A stretch of 8,358 nucleotides of DNA from an uncultured Prevotellaceae bacterium (lineage in GTDB: Bacteria; Bacteroidota; Bacteroidia; Bacteroidales; Bacteroidaceae). Of this stretch, positions 1 through 8,100 are shown piece after piece. The position numbers and the translations under genes were made by a program. The notes beneath the pieces are model-generated. The model made no database searches, was not told the origin of the DNA, and worked only from the letters and a program-made list of their open reading frames with translations. Positions within the stretch are counted from its first letter, which is position 1. Each line of letters opens with the position of its first letter. The stretch spans positions 1 to 8,358 of the forward strand of contig CAMNHM010000118.1 in assembly GCA_946539475.1 (NCBI GenBank), written 5' to 3'.

Positions 1-1308
1 GCTGCCGACCAGGGACTTGCTGACGGAGACATCAACAGTCCGCGTTGGACAGCTGTCGACGCCAGCGACGGCCAGTGGAAGACCATCAACCTGCCGGGCG
101 AATGGGAGATGTCCGCACTGCCGGGCTTCGACGGAGTGGTCTGGTTCCGCAAGAGTGTTGAGGTGCCTGCCCAGCTGGCAGGAAAAGACTTGACGCTGAA
201 GCTCGGACAGATAGACGACGAAGACATTACTTATTTCAACGGTGAGAAGATTGCTCAAGGAGCCGGCTGGACAACCCCGCGCACCTACACCGTGCCGGGA
301 AGGTTGGTCAAAGAGGGTCGCAACGTCATCACCGTCCGCGTGCTCGACACGGGTGGCGAGGGCGGTTTCCGCGGCACCGACAAGGACATGAGTCTCAGCC
401 AAGGACAGACTGTTTTGCCGCTGGCCGGAGAATGGCGCTTCGCCATTGGCTTGGATGGCAGCCAAGTAGGGCCCGCACCTAAGGCGCCTGATGATTCGTG
501 GTATCCCTCGAACCTGTTCAACGCTATGGTGGCTCCCTTCCTGAGCATGCCCATTCGCGGTTTCCTCTGGTATCAGGGCTGTGCCAACGTGGGACGCGCC
601 GTTCAATACGAGAGCCTCTTCCAGACACTGATTCACGACTGGCAAGCGCGCTTCAACCGCAACGCCGACGTGGCCACCTTCCCGAAGCCTGCGCCATCGC
701 AGAACGAACGTCGCCGCTTCCGGCAGCAGCAAGACTCCAAGGTGTTGCCCTTCTATTTCGTGCAGATTGCCAACTACCTGCAACGCCACGACTTGCAGCC
801 ACAGTCGGAGTGGGCTGCCATCCGCGAAGCTCAGCGCAAGGCGCTGCAACTGGACGGAGTGGGCATGGCCGTCAACATCGACATTGGCGAGGCCAATGAC
901 ATCCACCCGAAGAATAAGCAGGAGGTGGGACATCGCTTGGCGCTGTTGGCGCTGAATCGCACCTATGGCCGCGATGAAGCCTGTGCCGCGCCGGAGTTCT
1001 TCGGTATGCGCATCAGCGAGGGCAAGTGCATCCTCACGTTCCGTCCCACTCAGGGCAGCGGGATGCTGGCTGAGAATGCTGATGTCAAAGGTTTCAGCAT
1101 CGCTGGCCCCGACCATCGCTGGCATGTCGCCAAAGCTCACACCGAGGGGCAAGGGGGCATGCAGCGCGTCGTGGTGGCGTCGCCCGACGTACCCCATCCC
1201 GTAGCCGTCCGCTACGCTTGGGCTGATAACCCCGAATGCAATCTCCAGAGCACCAATGGTCTTCCCGTAGGTCCCTTCCGCACCGACGATTGGCCAGACT
1301 TCAAATAA
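1..1308 (+). CDS. Carbohydrate acetylesterase, SASA/SGNH type (sialate O-acetylesterase-like), 5' end missing
   Basis: The reading frame is open from base 1 to the TAA at 1306-1308. It enters from outside the window, so the Met at base 109 is internal. The visible 435 residues (numbered from base 1) start with a galactose-binding-like jelly roll at about 1-140, of the kind inserted into bacterial sialate O-acetylesterases. The C-terminal half of the SGNH hydrolase follows. W-Y-Q-G-C-A-N at 190-196 matches the family block usually written WYQGE(S/A)N, with Asn196 as the SGNH Asn. D-I-H at 300-302 supplies the catalytic Asp/His pair. The Ser nucleophile block (GQSNM-type) would lie upstream of the window. 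The family removes O-acetyl groups from sugars and is normally exported. Substrate is unknown: sialic acid, or acetylated plant glycans as in CE20-like enzymes. Residues about 219-250 look like a basic insertion. It precedes the GH36 gene by 36 bp and is probably co-transcribed with it. The family call is firm; substrate is not. Confidence 0.88.
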   Translation, partial: AADQGLADGDINSPRWTAVDASDGQWKTINLPGEWEMSALPGFDGVVWFRKSVEVPAQLAGKDLTLKLGQIDDEDITYFNGEKIAQGAGWTTPRTYTVPGRLVKEGRNVITVRVLDTGGEGGFRGTDKDMSLSQGQTVLPLAGEWRFAIGLDGSQVGPAPKAPDDSWYPSNLFNAMVAPFLSMPIRGFLWYQGCANVGRAVQYESLFQTLIHDWQARFNRNADVATFPKPAPSQNERRRFRQQQDSKVLPFYFVQIANYLQRHDLQPQSEWAAIREAQRKALQLDGVGMAVNIDIGEANDIHPKNKQEVGHRLALLALNRTYGRDEACAAPEFFGMRISEGKCILTFRPTQGSGMLAENADVKGFSIAGPDHRWHVAKAHTEGQGGMQRVVVASPDVPHPVAVRYAWADNPECNLQSTNGLPVGPFRTDDWPDFK

Positions 1309-1344
1309 ACGAGGCATACCTTCAAGATATAATACTCTTCCAAT

Positions 1345-3501
1345 ATGAAAATCAGAACTCTCTTCTATTGGTTGTGCTGCTGTGCAGCAACCTTACTCCC
1401 CGCCTCTGCCGTGGCTGATGAACTCATACGCGTGCAGACCCGCAGCCTCGACCTCATCCTGAAGGTTAAGGATGACGGCCGCGTCACACAATCCTATTTC
1501 GGCAAGCGCCTGCGCCACGAGAGCGATCTCGGCTGGCTGGAGGATGGTCGCGAGGCCTACCTCACGCGTACGGCCGACGTCTACTTCGAGCCCGCCCTCG
1601 ACATCATGCACGCCGACGGCAATCCCTCCACACGCCTGCTCCACACCGCACACTCCACCACACAACTGGCACCTGGAGTGCAGGAGACCGTCGTCACGCT
1701 TGAGGACGACAAGGAGCCTACGACCGTGCGCCTGCATTACGTGGCGTATACTGAGGAGGATGTCGTCAAGGTCTACACCGAGATTCAGAACCGCCAGAAG
1801 AAGCCTGTGCAACTGCGCAAGTTCGCCTCCTCTGTGCTCCACTTCGACCGCGCGGCCTACTATCTCACCCAGTTCAACGGCAACTGGGCCGACGAGGCTA
1901 AGATGACCACCACGCCCCTCGTCTTTGGAAAGAAGACGATGGACAGCAACCTGGGCACACGCGCCGACATGTACTCCCAGCCGCAGTTCATCCTTTCGCT
2001 CGGACAGCCGGCCACGGAGACATCGGGCGAAGTCCTTTTGGGCCAACTCGGATGGACGGGCAACTTCCGCTTCGTCTTCGAGGTGGACGAAAAGGGAGGA
2101 CTGCGCGTAATCTCAGGCATCAACTCCGACTTCTCCGAGCGCACCCTGGCTACGGGCGAGACCTTCCGCACGGCTGACTTCTACTTCACCCTCAGCCAGG
2201 GCGGACTGGAACAGGCATCGCACAACCTCCACAACTGGGCACGCCGCCATCAACTGAAGGACGGCAAGGCCGACCGCCTGACGCTGCTCAACAACTGGGA
2301 AGCCACCTACTTCGACTTCAACGAGGATAAACTCGTCACGCTCATGGACGATGCCGTGCGGCTGGGCGTGGACATGTTCTTGCTCGACGATGGCTGGTTC
2401 GCCAACAAATACCCGCGCAGCTCAGACAATGCCGGACTGGGCGACTGGGACGAGACGCGCACGAAGTTGCCTAACGGCGTAGGTCGTCTCTGCGATGCTG
2501 CCCGCGAGAAAGGCATCCGCTTCGGCATCTGGATCGAACCCGAGATGGTGAATCCCAAGAGCGAGCTCTACGAGAAGCATCCCGACTGGGTGCTGCAGAC
2601 GCCGGGCCGCGAGCCAGCCCTCTTCCGCAACCAGCTCACCCTCGACCTCACCAACCCGCGGGTGCAGGATTTCGTCTTCAGCATCGTGGACGGGCTGATG
2701 ACCAAGTACCCGGAAATCGCCTTCTTCAAGTGGGACTGCAACTCGCCCATCATGAACCCCTATTCGCCCTACCTGAAGGGCAAGCAGTCGCACCTCTACG
2801 TCGACTACGTCCGCGGCCTGTACAGCGTTCTGGAGCGCATCAAGCAGAAGTACCCGCGTCTGCCCATGATGATGTGCTCGGGCGGCAGCGGACGCATCGA
2901 CTACAAGGGACTGGAGTACTTCACTGAGTTCTGGGCCAGCGACAACACCGACCCCATTGAACGGCTGTTCATCCAATATGGCTACAGCTTCTTCTATCCC
3001 TCCAAGGCCGTTTGCGCCCACGTCACGACATGGAACAGCAGCGCCAGCATCAAGTTCCGCACCGACGTCGCTTCGATGGGCAAGCTCGGCTTCGACATCA
3101 AGCTCACCGACATGAGCGAGCAGGACATTCAGTACGCGCAGCAAGCCGTTAAGAACTACAACCGCTTGAAGCCCGTCATCATGGAGGGCGACCTCTTCCG
3201 CCTCGTCTCGCCCTACGAGGGTCAGCATGCAGCCAGCCTCTACGCCACGGCCGACCGTGCCCACGCCGTCCTCTTCACCTTCGATGTCTATCCCCGCTTC
3301 GGCGAGCAGCGCCACAACGTCATCCTGCGCGGCCTCGACCCCGACCGTCGCTACCGCGTCCAGGAAATCAACCTCATGCCCGGACAGGACACCTGGGTAC
3401 ACGACCGTACCTACAGCGGCGACTACCTGATGAACATAGGCCTGGACCTCTTCACGGGCAGCAAACTCAACAGCCGCGTCGTCGAACTAGTAGCTGAATA
3501 A
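1345..3501 (+). CDS. GH36 alpha-galactosidase, secreted
   Basis: This 718-residue protein has the usual length of bacterial GH36 alpha-galactosidases, which release terminal alpha-1,6-galactose with retention of configuration. A signal peptide is visible at residues 1-24 (hydrophobic core, then A-S-A-V-A before Asp25), so it probably acts in the periplasm. An N-terminal beta-supersandwich spans about 25-310 and the catalytic barrel about 311-615. Barrel motifs are N-N-W at 316-318, the galactose-binding L-D-D-G-W at 347-351, the nucleophile Asp464 in F-K-W-D-C, the C-S-G-G-S-G-R block at 511-517, and the acid/base Asp533 in W-A-S-D-N-T-D-P. A C-terminal beta domain ends with typical family sequence. 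All expected catalytic residues are present, so it should be active. The block at 511-517 has Ser515 where I expect Gly. The start at 1345 is supported by the signal peptide directly after it. It lies 36 bp after the esterase and 32 bp before the next gene, so an operon is likely. No TAnnTTTG promoter is seen in the upstream gap. Confidence 0.95.
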   Translation: MKIRTLFYWLCCCAATLLPASAVADELIRVQTRSLDLILKVKDDGRVTQSYFGKRLRHESDLGWLEDGREAYLTRTADVYFEPALDIMHADGNPSTRLLHTAHSTTQLAPGVQETVVTLEDDKEPTTVRLHYVAYTEEDVVKVYTEIQNRQKKPVQLRKFASSVLHFDRAAYYLTQFNGNWADEAKMTTTPLVFGKKTMDSNLGTRADMYSQPQFILSLGQPATETSGEVLLGQLGWTGNFRFVFEVDEKGGLRVISGINSDFSERTLATGETFRTADFYFTLSQGGLEQASHNLHNWARRHQLKDGKADRLTLLNNWEATYFDFNEDKLVTLMDDAVRLGVDMFLLDDGWFANKYPRSSDNAGLGDWDETRTKLPNGVGRLCDAAREKGIRFGIWIEPEMVNPKSELYEKHPDWVLQTPGREPALFRNQLTLDLTNPRVQDFVFSIVDGLMTKYPEIAFFKWDCNSPIMNPYSPYLKGKQSHLYVDYVRGLYSVLERIKQKYPRLPMMMCSGGSGRIDYKGLEYFTEFWASDNTDPIERLFIQYGYSFFYPSKAVCAHVTTWNSSASIKFRTDVASMGKLGFDIKLTDMSEQDIQYAQQAVKNYNRLKPVIMEGDLFRLVSPYEGQHAASLYATADRAHAVLFTFDVYPRFGEQRHNVILRGLDPDRRYRVQEINLMPGQDTWVHDRTYSGDYLMNIGLDLFTGSKLNSRVVELVAE

Positions 3502-3533
3502 TCGAACCGGCAAACGACCCAAGGTGAATCCAA

Positions 3534-5612
3534 ATGAACAAGTTCATATCTTTCTTATTCCTGATTGTCAGCACCCTGACCATTTCTGCGAGGGAGAAAG
3601 TTCCCTCCCTGTCTGTGAGGGACGGTGCTCCATACTCCGTTCGCTTCGACAAGCGTTCCCACGCCTTCACCATCCTGAAGGGCAAGCAGACACTGCTCGC
3701 TTCCTCTGTGCCCGAAGCCCGCTTCGGCACAGAGCTGGTGGCCGCCACCGACCTTCCGACTGTCACGCGGCGAACGATGGGTGTGAAGCATCCCAGTTTT
3801 GGACGGGGGAAGATTCAGACCTACGCTTTCACAGACGGGCAGCGAGTGATGACTTTGATTTTCAGTATCTTCACAGACGCCGTGGTGGCGCAGCTCACCA
3901 TCTCCTCCGCAGATGGTTCCACCGTTGAAAGCAACTATCTGGCCCCCATCAAGGAATCTCTCGCACACGTTGATAAAATAGGTTCGCGCGCGCACGTGAC
4001 AGAGAACCGCTTCCTCAAGGTGCCGTTTGACAACGATGACTTTGTCCGCTACCACCTGCTACCACTCGACACCATGGCCATCAGCTACGAAGTGGGAGCC
4101 CTGCTCGATCCTGCCAGCCGCGCCGGCCTGGTCGTCGGCTCCATCGACCACGACCATTGGAAGAGCGCAGTGACCATCGACCATGGCCTGCTCGCCGCTT
4201 TCTCGGGCGTCGCCACGAAAGAGACCCGCGATGTGCTGCCCCACGGATGCCTCGTCGGCAAGCAGGTCGGCAGCGCACGCTTCCTCATCGCGGCCCGCAC
4301 AGACTGGCGCGATGCCATGGAGCAGTTTGCCCGCACCTGCAACAGCGTGCAACCGGGGCGCAAAAGCTGGCAGCACGGCACGCCCTTCGGCTGGCAGAGC
4401 TGGGGTGTGCTGGCCACCAAGAACAGTTTCGAGACCGACTGCGATGTCAGCGACTACATGGCACAGACGCTGCGCCCAGCAGGCTTCTGCTCGGCCGATG
4501 GCACACAGGTCTTGAGCATCGATGCCTGGGACAACCTCAACAGCCAGCAGAAACGCGACCTCTGCGCCCATGCCAAGAGCAATGGCCAGGTGCCTGGCAC
4601 CTACGTCACGCCTTTCTGCCTGTGGTGGAACGACGGAGATCTGGACCGGCCGCTCTTCGAGGGATGCTCGTACACGGGTCGCGATGCCTGCGCCAAAGTG
4701 AACGGGCAGCCCTTCAAATATGACGGTGCTTTCTGCCTCGACCCCACACATCCCGCCACCCTCGAGCGCTTTGCCCGCGAGGCAGCAGCGCTGAAAGCGG
4801 CTGGATTCCAGTACTTCAAGATTGACTTCACCAGCAACGGCATGGTTCAGGCCGACAGCTACTACGACGCCAACGTTCGCACCGCCGTCGAGGCCTACAA
4901 CTATGGCTTCAGCCGCTTCATCCAGGAACTGGACCGCGGCGAAAAGGTCTTCACGGCGCTCTCCATTGCTCCCATCTTCCCCTATCACTACGGCAACTCG
5001 CGCCGCATCGCCTGTGACACGTGGGGGAAGATCGACCAGAGCGAATATGCCATGAACGCCATCAGCTATGGTTGGTGGACCAATGAGTTCTACCAGTTCA
5101 ACGACCCAGACCATCTGGTCCTGGTTGGCAAGGAAGCTGCTCACGGTGACGTGGAAAGCGAAGGCGAGAACCGCGCCCGCTACACCACCGGCATCTGCTC
5201 GGCCATGGTGCTGCTGCCCGACGTGTGGAGCGAGCGTGACCGCAGTGGCCACGGCGATGCGCGCCTCTCTTTTGAGCGAGCCAAGCAGATTGTCATGAAC
5301 CCTGACATCAACGCCATCGCCCGCGGCGGGCAATCCTTCCGTCCCCTCTACGGCGGCCGTCAGTGGCGCGACCAAACCGGTGCCGCCGAGAACCTCGTCA
5401 CCCTCCGCACAGACAGCGCCATCTACCTCGCTGCCATCAACTATGCCGACGAGCCCCTTCACCTCACCATCCCCCTCGCCGATCTCTCGGCCCGGACGCT
5501 CTCTGAAGCCAAGGAACTTTGGACAGGCGAGCAATTCTCCCTCCCCCAGCCTCAATTCCTCATCTCAGTCCCTGCCAAGGACGCCCGCCTCTATCGTTTC
5601 ACTTTGAAATAG
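3534..5612 (+). CDS. Clan GH-D (GH27/GH36-like) alpha-galactosidase-like secreted enzyme, first of a tandem pair
   Basis: The protein has 692 residues. A signal peptide covers residues 1-19 (hydrophobic core, then I-S-A), which supports this start. An N-terminal beta-sandwich-like region (about 20-275) is followed by a catalytic barrel opened by P-F-G-W-Q-S-W at 284-290, the GW..W pattern that begins GH27/GH36 barrels. The probable nucleophile is Asp431 in F-K-I-D-F (the clan K-x-D motif). The probable acid/base is Asp495 in R-I-A-C-D-T-W. F-N-D-P-D-H at 522-527 corresponds to the W-N-D-P-D segment of GH27. A C-terminal beta domain ends with V-P-A-K-D and nothing beyond it. The substrate strand reads I-D-A-W (329-332), where alpha-galactosidases have D-D plus Trp. 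Specificity is therefore uncertain: an alpha-galactosidase is likely, but another alpha-glycosidase is possible. The protein is clearly paralogous to the next gene and only distantly like the GH36 upstream. It starts 32 bp after that gene, with a weak Shine-Dalgarno-like AAGGTG just upstream. Confidence 0.85.
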   Translation: MNKFISFLFLIVSTLTISAREKVPSLSVRDGAPYSVRFDKRSHAFTILKGKQTLLASSVPEARFGTELVAATDLPTVTRRTMGVKHPSFGRGKIQTYAFTDGQRVMTLIFSIFTDAVVAQLTISSADGSTVESNYLAPIKESLAHVDKIGSRAHVTENRFLKVPFDNDDFVRYHLLPLDTMAISYEVGALLDPASRAGLVVGSIDHDHWKSAVTIDHGLLAAFSGVATKETRDVLPHGCLVGKQVGSARFLIAARTDWRDAMEQFARTCNSVQPGRKSWQHGTPFGWQSWGVLATKNSFETDCDVSDYMAQTLRPAGFCSADGTQVLSIDAWDNLNSQQKRDLCAHAKSNGQVPGTYVTPFCLWWNDGDLDRPLFEGCSYTGRDACAKVNGQPFKYDGAFCLDPTHPATLERFAREAAALKAAGFQYFKIDFTSNGMVQADSYYDANVRTAVEAYNYGFSRFIQELDRGEKVFTALSIAPIFPYHYGNSRRIACDTWGKIDQSEYAMNAISYGWWTNEFYQFNDPDHLVLVGKEAAHGDVESEGENRARYTTGICSAMVLLPDVWSERDRSGHGDARLSFERAKQIVMNPDINAIARGGQSFRPLYGGRQWRDQTGAAENLVTLRTDSAIYLAAINYADEPLHLTIPLADLSARTLSEAKELWTGEQFSLPQPQFLISVPAKDARLYRFTLK

Positions 5613-5622
5613 GTTCATTCCA

Positions 5623-7974
5623 ATGAAAAAAGCTATATCACTCCTTATCGTGACTATTGCCGCGTTACTGCACCCTCTTTTCCTGAGCGCCGACGACATC
5701 ACAGTCCAGAGCGGCAACCTCACCGTCGTCTGGAGCGAGGCCAATCGTGCCTTCTCGGTGCGCGGCACGCTGCCCGACGGCTCGTCCAAGAGCATTGTCA
5801 CTCGCAGTAAGCCTAAAGCCACTTATGTTAACGCCTCCGGCACCGATCGCGGATATTTCACTACCGACCGCTACGCCACGGTCAATTACGATACTGAGCC
5901 CGTTGCCGACGAGTTCGGCGACGGCACCGCCCACCGCTTCACCTTCACAGACCCCACCGCGGCGGCTGAGGATGGCGTCGTGGTGCAAGAGACCTTTTAC
6001 ACCTACGACAACCAGCCCTTCGTGCTCGTGCAGCTCGCCCTCATCAGCACCAGTGGCAGCCCCCTGCGCTCCAACCACCTCGAACCCATCTGCTGCGAGT
6101 CGGCGACCTGGCGCTTCCTCAGCACGACTGCTGCCGACAACCGTATGCTGAAGGTTCCTTTCGACAACGACGGCTTCGGGCGCTATCACACCTATCGCCT
6201 CAGCCGCTCCATGACGTCCTACGAGGTCAGCTGTCTCTTCGACGGCACCGCCCGCTATGGTGCCGTCTACGGGAGCGTCGACCACGACCATTGGAAGAGC
6301 GGCATCTGCGTCGACGCCACCAATGGCACCAGTGTCAGCAAGCTTCAGCTCATCAGCGGCATGGCCGATGGCGAGACGCGCGACCACCTCAGCGGCTATG
6401 ACCGTCAAAGTCACGGCTCGCTCATAGGCGACACCATCAAGAGTGCCCGTTTCCTTATAGGTTTGTACGCCGATTGGCGCGACGGCATGGAAAGCTTCGC
6501 CGACGCCTGCGCCACCGTGCGCCCGGCACGCAGCGACTGGCAGCACGGCACCCCCTTCGGCTGGCAGAGCTGGGGCGTGCTCGCCGAGAAGAACTCCTAC
6601 AAAGCTGACCTCGAGATCAGCGACTACTACGCTCAAGTGCTGCAGCCCGCTGGCTTCTGCAGCAGCGACGGTTCCATCGTCTTCAGCCTCGATGCCAGCG
6701 ACAATGTCAGCACAACACAACGCAAACAACTCGTCGAGAACGGCAAGACCACCAACCAGCTCATCGGCAGCTACAGCACGCCCTTCGCCCTATGGTGGGA
6801 CGAAGCCAGCATCAACAACATCAGCGCCACGTGGATGGTCGACGGGCAGCAGGTGACGCGACCCTACGCCGAGACGCTCATCAAGATCAACGGCAAACCT
6901 GTCAAATACGACGGCGCCTACTGTCGTGACCCGTCGCACCCCGTGACGAAGCAGGACATCGTCAACTACGTCCGTTCGCGTGCGGCCGAGGGCGTCAAGT
7001 GGATCAAGGCCGACTTCCTCAACTGCGGCATCATCCAGTCCGACAGCTACTACAAGCAGGGCATCACCACTGCCGTCGAGGCCTATAACGACGGCATGCG
7101 CTACCTGCAGCAGCAATGTGAGCGCTACGGCATCTTCCTCGACCTCAGCATCGCACCCCTCTTCCCCCACGGGCATGCCAACGGACGACGCATCGCCTGC
7201 GACACCTGGGGGCGCATCGACCAGACCGAGTACGCCATGAATGCCATCTCCGGCGGTTGGTGGACCGACCGCCTCTATCAGTTTAACGACCCCGACCACC
7301 TCGTCCTCATAGGACGTGGCGACCAGCTCGGCGCCAGCCTCGGCGAGAACCGAGCGCGCGTCACCAGCGGCGCCGTCACTGGCATGATGCTCGTGGCCGA
7401 CAACTTCAGCCCCAGCGATCAGAGCGGACGCGGCAACAATGCCTTGAGCCGACAGCGCGCACAGGCCGTGCTGACTAACGCCGACGTCAATGCCGTAGCG
7501 CGACTCGGCCGCAGCTTCCGCCCGCTCTATGGCCATAAGGAATACGACCTCAACGACTCCCATGCCCAAAGTCTCTTCGTCCACGAGGCCGACTCGTTCG
7601 TCTACCTCGCCGCCTTCAACTACACTGGCTCCGCCACCTCCTACACCGTTCCCTTGGCCGACCTCGGCATCAGCGAGGGTGAGGAACTCTCGGAGACGAA
7701 GGAGCTGTGGACGGGCGAAGCCGTCGGCGTCAGCAACCATCAGCTCGCCATAGCCGTCCCCGCCAAGGACGTGCGCCTCATCCGTCTGCGCCTCGCTCAC
7801 CCTCACGTCGATGCTGTTAGCGCACCCACGCAGCAGGCTGCCGTCTTCAGCACACAGGACTTCGACCTCCTTGGGCGCCAACTACCCTCCGACACCCACC
7901 ACCGAGGCCTCGTCCTGCGCCGCACCCTCTATGCCGACGGCAACGTCCGCACCCAGAAGATCCTCCTGCGCTGA
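5623..7974 (+). CDS. Clan GH-D (GH27/GH36-like) alpha-galactosidase-like secreted enzyme with C-terminal sorting-like tail, second of the tandem pair
   Basis: This 783-residue paralogue of the preceding gene begins only 10 bp after that gene's stop, so it is almost certainly co-transcribed. A signal peptide covers about 1-23 (L-S-A before Asp24). The layout matches its neighbour: an N-terminal beta-rich region, P-F-G-W-Q-S-W at 311-317, probable nucleophile Asp464 in I-K-A-D-F (Ala where the neighbour has Ile), probable acid/base Asp527 in R-I-A-C-D-T-W, and F-N-D-P-D-H at 554-559. The substrate strand is L-D-A-S at 356-359, so the aromatic residue of the neighbour is Ser here. After the shared ending V-P-A-K-D, about 57 extra residues follow (727-783). 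They include F-D-L-L-G-R-Q-L and end in Q-K-I-L-L-R, resembling the T9SS type A sorting domain common on Bacteroidetes secreted enzymes. This would place it on the cell surface or outside, unlike its sister. Activity on an alpha-galactoside-like bond is inferred from the clan, and the exact substrate is unknown. Confidence 0.85.
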   Translation: MKKAISLLIVTIAALLHPLFLSADDITVQSGNLTVVWSEANRAFSVRGTLPDGSSKSIVTRSKPKATYVNASGTDRGYFTTDRYATVNYDTEPVADEFGDGTAHRFTFTDPTAAAEDGVVVQETFYTYDNQPFVLVQLALISTSGSPLRSNHLEPICCESATWRFLSTTAADNRMLKVPFDNDGFGRYHTYRLSRSMTSYEVSCLFDGTARYGAVYGSVDHDHWKSGICVDATNGTSVSKLQLISGMADGETRDHLSGYDRQSHGSLIGDTIKSARFLIGLYADWRDGMESFADACATVRPARSDWQHGTPFGWQSWGVLAEKNSYKADLEISDYYAQVLQPAGFCSSDGSIVFSLDASDNVSTTQRKQLVENGKTTNQLIGSYSTPFALWWDEASINNISATWMVDGQQVTRPYAETLIKINGKPVKYDGAYCRDPSHPVTKQDIVNYVRSRAAEGVKWIKADFLNCGIIQSDSYYKQGITTAVEAYNDGMRYLQQQCERYGIFLDLSIAPLFPHGHANGRRIACDTWGRIDQTEYAMNAISGGWWTDRLYQFNDPDHLVLIGRGDQLGASLGENRARVTSGAVTGMMLVADNFSPSDQSGRGNNALSRQRAQAVLTNADVNAVARLGRSFRPLYGHKEYDLNDSHAQSLFVHEADSFVYLAAFNYTGSATSYTVPLADLGISEGEELSETKELWTGEAVGVSNHQLAIAVPAKDVRLIRLRLAHPHVDAVSAPTQQAAVFSTQDFDLLGRQLPSDTHHRGLVLRRTLYADGNVRTQKILLR

Positions 7975-8054
7975 TGTCATAAAGGTTTGGCCGTGATAAG
8001 GCTGAGCCCACATCACGACGCTGCGTTCCAGCTCAGTTCGCTTCTTGAACTATC

Positions 8055-8093
8055 ATAGGGAGGGGGCCTGATGTTGACAGCTCATCCTCCTAT
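8055..8093. repeat. Imperfect inverted repeat after gene 4, possible transcript-end hairpin
   Basis: ATAGG(G)AGG at 8055-8063 pairs with CCTCCTAT at 8086-8093, giving an 8-bp stem with one bulged G at 8060 and a 22-base loop. A 4-bp pairing (GATG at 8070-8073 with CATC at 8083-8086) could form inside the loop as an alternative. No T-run follows, so it is not a textbook intrinsic terminator. Its place about 80 bases after the stop of gene 4 fits an end-of-operon or mRNA-stabilising structure. Confidence 0.3.
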
Positions 8094-8100
8094 ACGATTC

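Noticed and set aside
109..111. ATG at 109 as the start of the esterase gene
   Set aside because: The frame is open to base 1, and the upstream codons continue the jelly-roll domain without a signal peptide at this Met, so it is internal.
1309..1344. TATAAT-like bases before the GH36 gene
   Set aside because: The sigma-70 style box is not the Bacteroidetes consensus, the gap is only 36 bp and there is no TAnnTTTG. Read-through from the esterase gene is more likely.
4059..5555. Long antisense open frame of 498 codons opposite gene 3, with similar ones at 6790-7881, 5665-6729 and 2422-3402
   Set aside because: They lie wholly inside strongly supported glycosidase genes. Their Val/Gly/Ala/Glu-rich translations match no family I know. 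Long antisense frames are expected when the sense codons are GC-rich and end in C.
8035..8051. AGTTC/GAACT hairpin with a 7-base loop
   Set aside because: A 5-bp stem of this kind is expected by chance in a region this size, and it is not followed by a T-run.
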